The translations under genes and the position numbers were made by a program. Below the pieces are notes generated by a model. That model saw nothing but the letters and a program-made list of their open reading frames with translations. It did not search any database and had not been told where the DNA came from. Below, in pieces: positions 62,711 to 64,000 of a DNA stretch of 64,000 nt (position 1 is the stretch's first letter; each line of letters opens with the position of its first letter). The stretch is taken from contig CAYJLF010000022.1 in the NCBI GenBank assembly GCA_964371055.1, forward strand, positions 1 to 64,000. Direction: 5' to 3'. The DNA is from CAYJLF01 sp964371055 (GTDB lineage Bacteria; Eisenbacteria; RBG-16-71-46; CAIMUX01).

Positions 62711-63925
62711 ATGGATGAGATCACCTTTGCCGGCATCGAGGAGGCGGGCCAGGCTCTCCGGGGCGCGGTCAAACAGACGCCGCTCTCTCGCTCGCGCACC
62801 TTCTCGGAGATGGCCGGATGCCGCCTCCATCTCAAGCTCGAGAATCTGCAGGCGACCGGGTCGTTCAAGATCCGCGGCGCCTACAATCGCATCCGGCTCC
62901 TCACCGATGGGGAGAAGAGCCGTGGGGTGGTCTGCGCCTCCGCCGGGAATCACGCGCAGGGAGTCGCCTGCTCGGCCCGGGCGATGGGGGTGAAGAGCAC
63001 TGTCTTCATGCCGGTCTTCACGCCTCCCTCCAAGGTCCAGGCGACCCGCAGCTACGGCGCGGAGGTGAACCTCGAGGGCCTGACCTACGATGACGCCTTT
63101 GCGGCCGCCTCGGCCCTGGCGAGGGAGGATGGACGGATCTACATCCACGCCTTCGACGACGCGGAGGTCATCGTGGGGCAGGGGACGATCGGCCTCGAGA
63201 TCCAGGCGGATCTCCCGGATGTCGATGTCGTGCTGGTGCCGGTGGGGGGAGGCGGGTTGATCTCCGGGATCGCCACGGCGCTCAAGCATCTGCGCCCCCA
63301 GGTCGAGATCGTCGGCGTGGAGGCCGAGGGGGCGCCCGCCATGGTCCGTTCTCTGGAGCGAGGGCGACTCGAGGCGCTGACCAGCATGGACACGATTGCC
63401 GATGGGATCGCGGTGAAATCGCCGGGCGCGCGCACCTTCGCCATCGTCCAGAAGCTGGTCGATCGCATGGTGACGGTCAGCGACGAGGAGACCTCGCACG
63501 TGCTCTTCCTCCTGGCGGAGCGGGCCAAGCTGATCGCTGAGCCGGCCGGCGTGGTGGCGCTGGCGGCGGCCCTCAGCGAGAAGGCGGGCTACCCCGGGAA
63601 GAAGGTGGCGGTCGTGATCAGCGGGGGAAATGTCGATCTCGCCCTTCTGACCCAGATCGTCGATCGCGGCCTGGTGCAGAGCGGCATGGTCTCGCGGATC
63701 GCGGTCGACGTACCCGACCGCCCCGGCTCCCTCAACGAGCTGTTGGCCATCCTGACCGGCCTCCGGGCCAATGTCCGCTCGATCTCCCACGATCGTCAGA
63801 CGGCCTCGGTCCCGGTCGGCCACGTGCGGGTGACGATCACCTTCCGGACCCTGGGACGGGAGCAGGTGGAAGAGCTGACCGCGATCCTCCGCCAACGAGG
63901 ACTCACCCAGAAGCTGCTGACGTGA
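62711..63925 (+). CDS. ilvA: Threonine ammonia-lyase (catabolic type, with ACT-like C-terminal domain)
   Basis: This PLP enzyme converts threonine to 2-oxobutanoate and ammonia, the first step toward isoleucine. The 404-residue sequence shows the PLP Lys in LENLQATGSFKIRGAYNRI, ASAGNHAQGVACSARAMGV, the phosphate-binding loop PVGGGGLISGIATALK, and ISGGNVDLALL near 315. Residues about 328-404 form one ACT-like domain (RIAVDVPDRPGSLNELLAIL). This matches the shorter TdcB/IlvA class rather than the two-ACT biosynthetic enzyme. It ends 75 bases before the window edge. Confidence 0.93.
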   Translation: MDEITFAGIEEAGQALRGAVKQTPLSRSRTFSEMAGCRLHLKLENLQATGSFKIRGAYNRIRLLTDGEKSRGVVCASAGNHAQGVACSARAMGVKSTVFMPVFTPPSKVQATRSYGAEVNLEGLTYDDAFAAASALAREDGRIYIHAFDDAEVIVGQGTIGLEIQADLPDVDVVLVPVGGGGLISGIATALKHLRPQVEIVGVEAEGAPAMVRSLERGRLEALTSMDTIADGIAVKSPGARTFAIVQKLVDRMVTVSDEETSHVLFLLAERAKLIAEPAGVVALAAALSEKAGYPGKKVAVVISGGNVDLALLTQIVDRGLVQSGMVSRIAVDVPDRPGSLNELLAILTGLRANVRSISHDRQTASVPVGHVRVTITFRTLGREQVEELTAILRQRGLTQKLLT

Positions 63926-64000
63926 TCGAATCCGTCGCGGGTGGCTGGCGGCTCGGCGGCGCCGGGCGACGGAACGGTGGATCGGAGAGGCGTCGACGGA

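Overview
The window is high-GC DNA with about 40 intact protein genes, one tRNA and no sign of phage, plasmid, IS or CRISPR. Shine-Dalgarno sequences are strong (AGGAGG type). Many proteins carry FlgD-like C-terminal domains, and there are Cys-rich 'GACC...PNPC' modules, an orphan MglA-type GTPase, TPR-containing polytopic membrane proteins and two GlgC paralogues. Together these suggest an uncultured bacterium of the FCB group (Candidatus Eisenbacteria or Krumholzibacteria-like). The phylum is an inference from gene style, not a measured placement.

Layout. 1-8 kb: a polytopic TPR protein, a YugP-like zinc peptidase, the site-2 protease RseP, then a minus-strand surface-polysaccharide operon (wecB, a GT4 glycosyltransferase, a flippase). 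8-16 kb: a secreted beta-propeller protein, two methyltransferases, a YgiQ-type radical SAM protein and a TMTC-like membrane/TPR protein. 16-22 kb: a secreted protein with a GACC module, TenA, a second GACC-module protein and a secreted M14 carboxypeptidase. 22-25 kb: two tandem GlgC-type nucleotidyltransferases and tRNA-Trp. 25-32 kb: a secreted propeller protein, a methyltransferase-like protein, a GT-A glycosyltransferase-like protein, a TolB-like propeller and a membrane glycosyltransferase-like protein. 32-35 kb: an M14 amidase-like protein next to a photolyase, then MglA. 35-41.5 kb: a minus-strand run of a beta-helix protein, NamZ and a MurU-AmgK fusion, preceded by a class III aminotransferase. 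41.5-51 kb: secreted BNR-repeat and M28 proteins, the PEP-synthase regulator PpsR and a DinB protein. 51-59.5 kb: two giant mosaic Cys-rich secreted proteins. 59.8-64 kb: a secreted Ntn-hydrolase-like protein, DapE and threonine ammonia-lyase.

Two systems stand out. (1) Secreted proteins end in one of two mutually exclusive ways. Seven end in a FlgD-like beta-sandwich. Four end in a gap-free 15-residue tail, PV[ET]x[ST][ST]WGxIKxxY[RH], directly before the stop codon. The tail is a candidate undescribed C-terminal sorting or anchoring signal. It is linked to a family of six-Cys GACC modules (29 copies here) and to two large shuffled modules that build the 1027- and 1658-residue proteins. (2) NamZ (exo-N-acetylmuramidase) lies directly upstream of one polypeptide that joins a MurU-type nucleotidyltransferase to an AmgK-type sugar kinase. 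This gives a compact route from cell-wall MurNAc to UDP-MurNAc.
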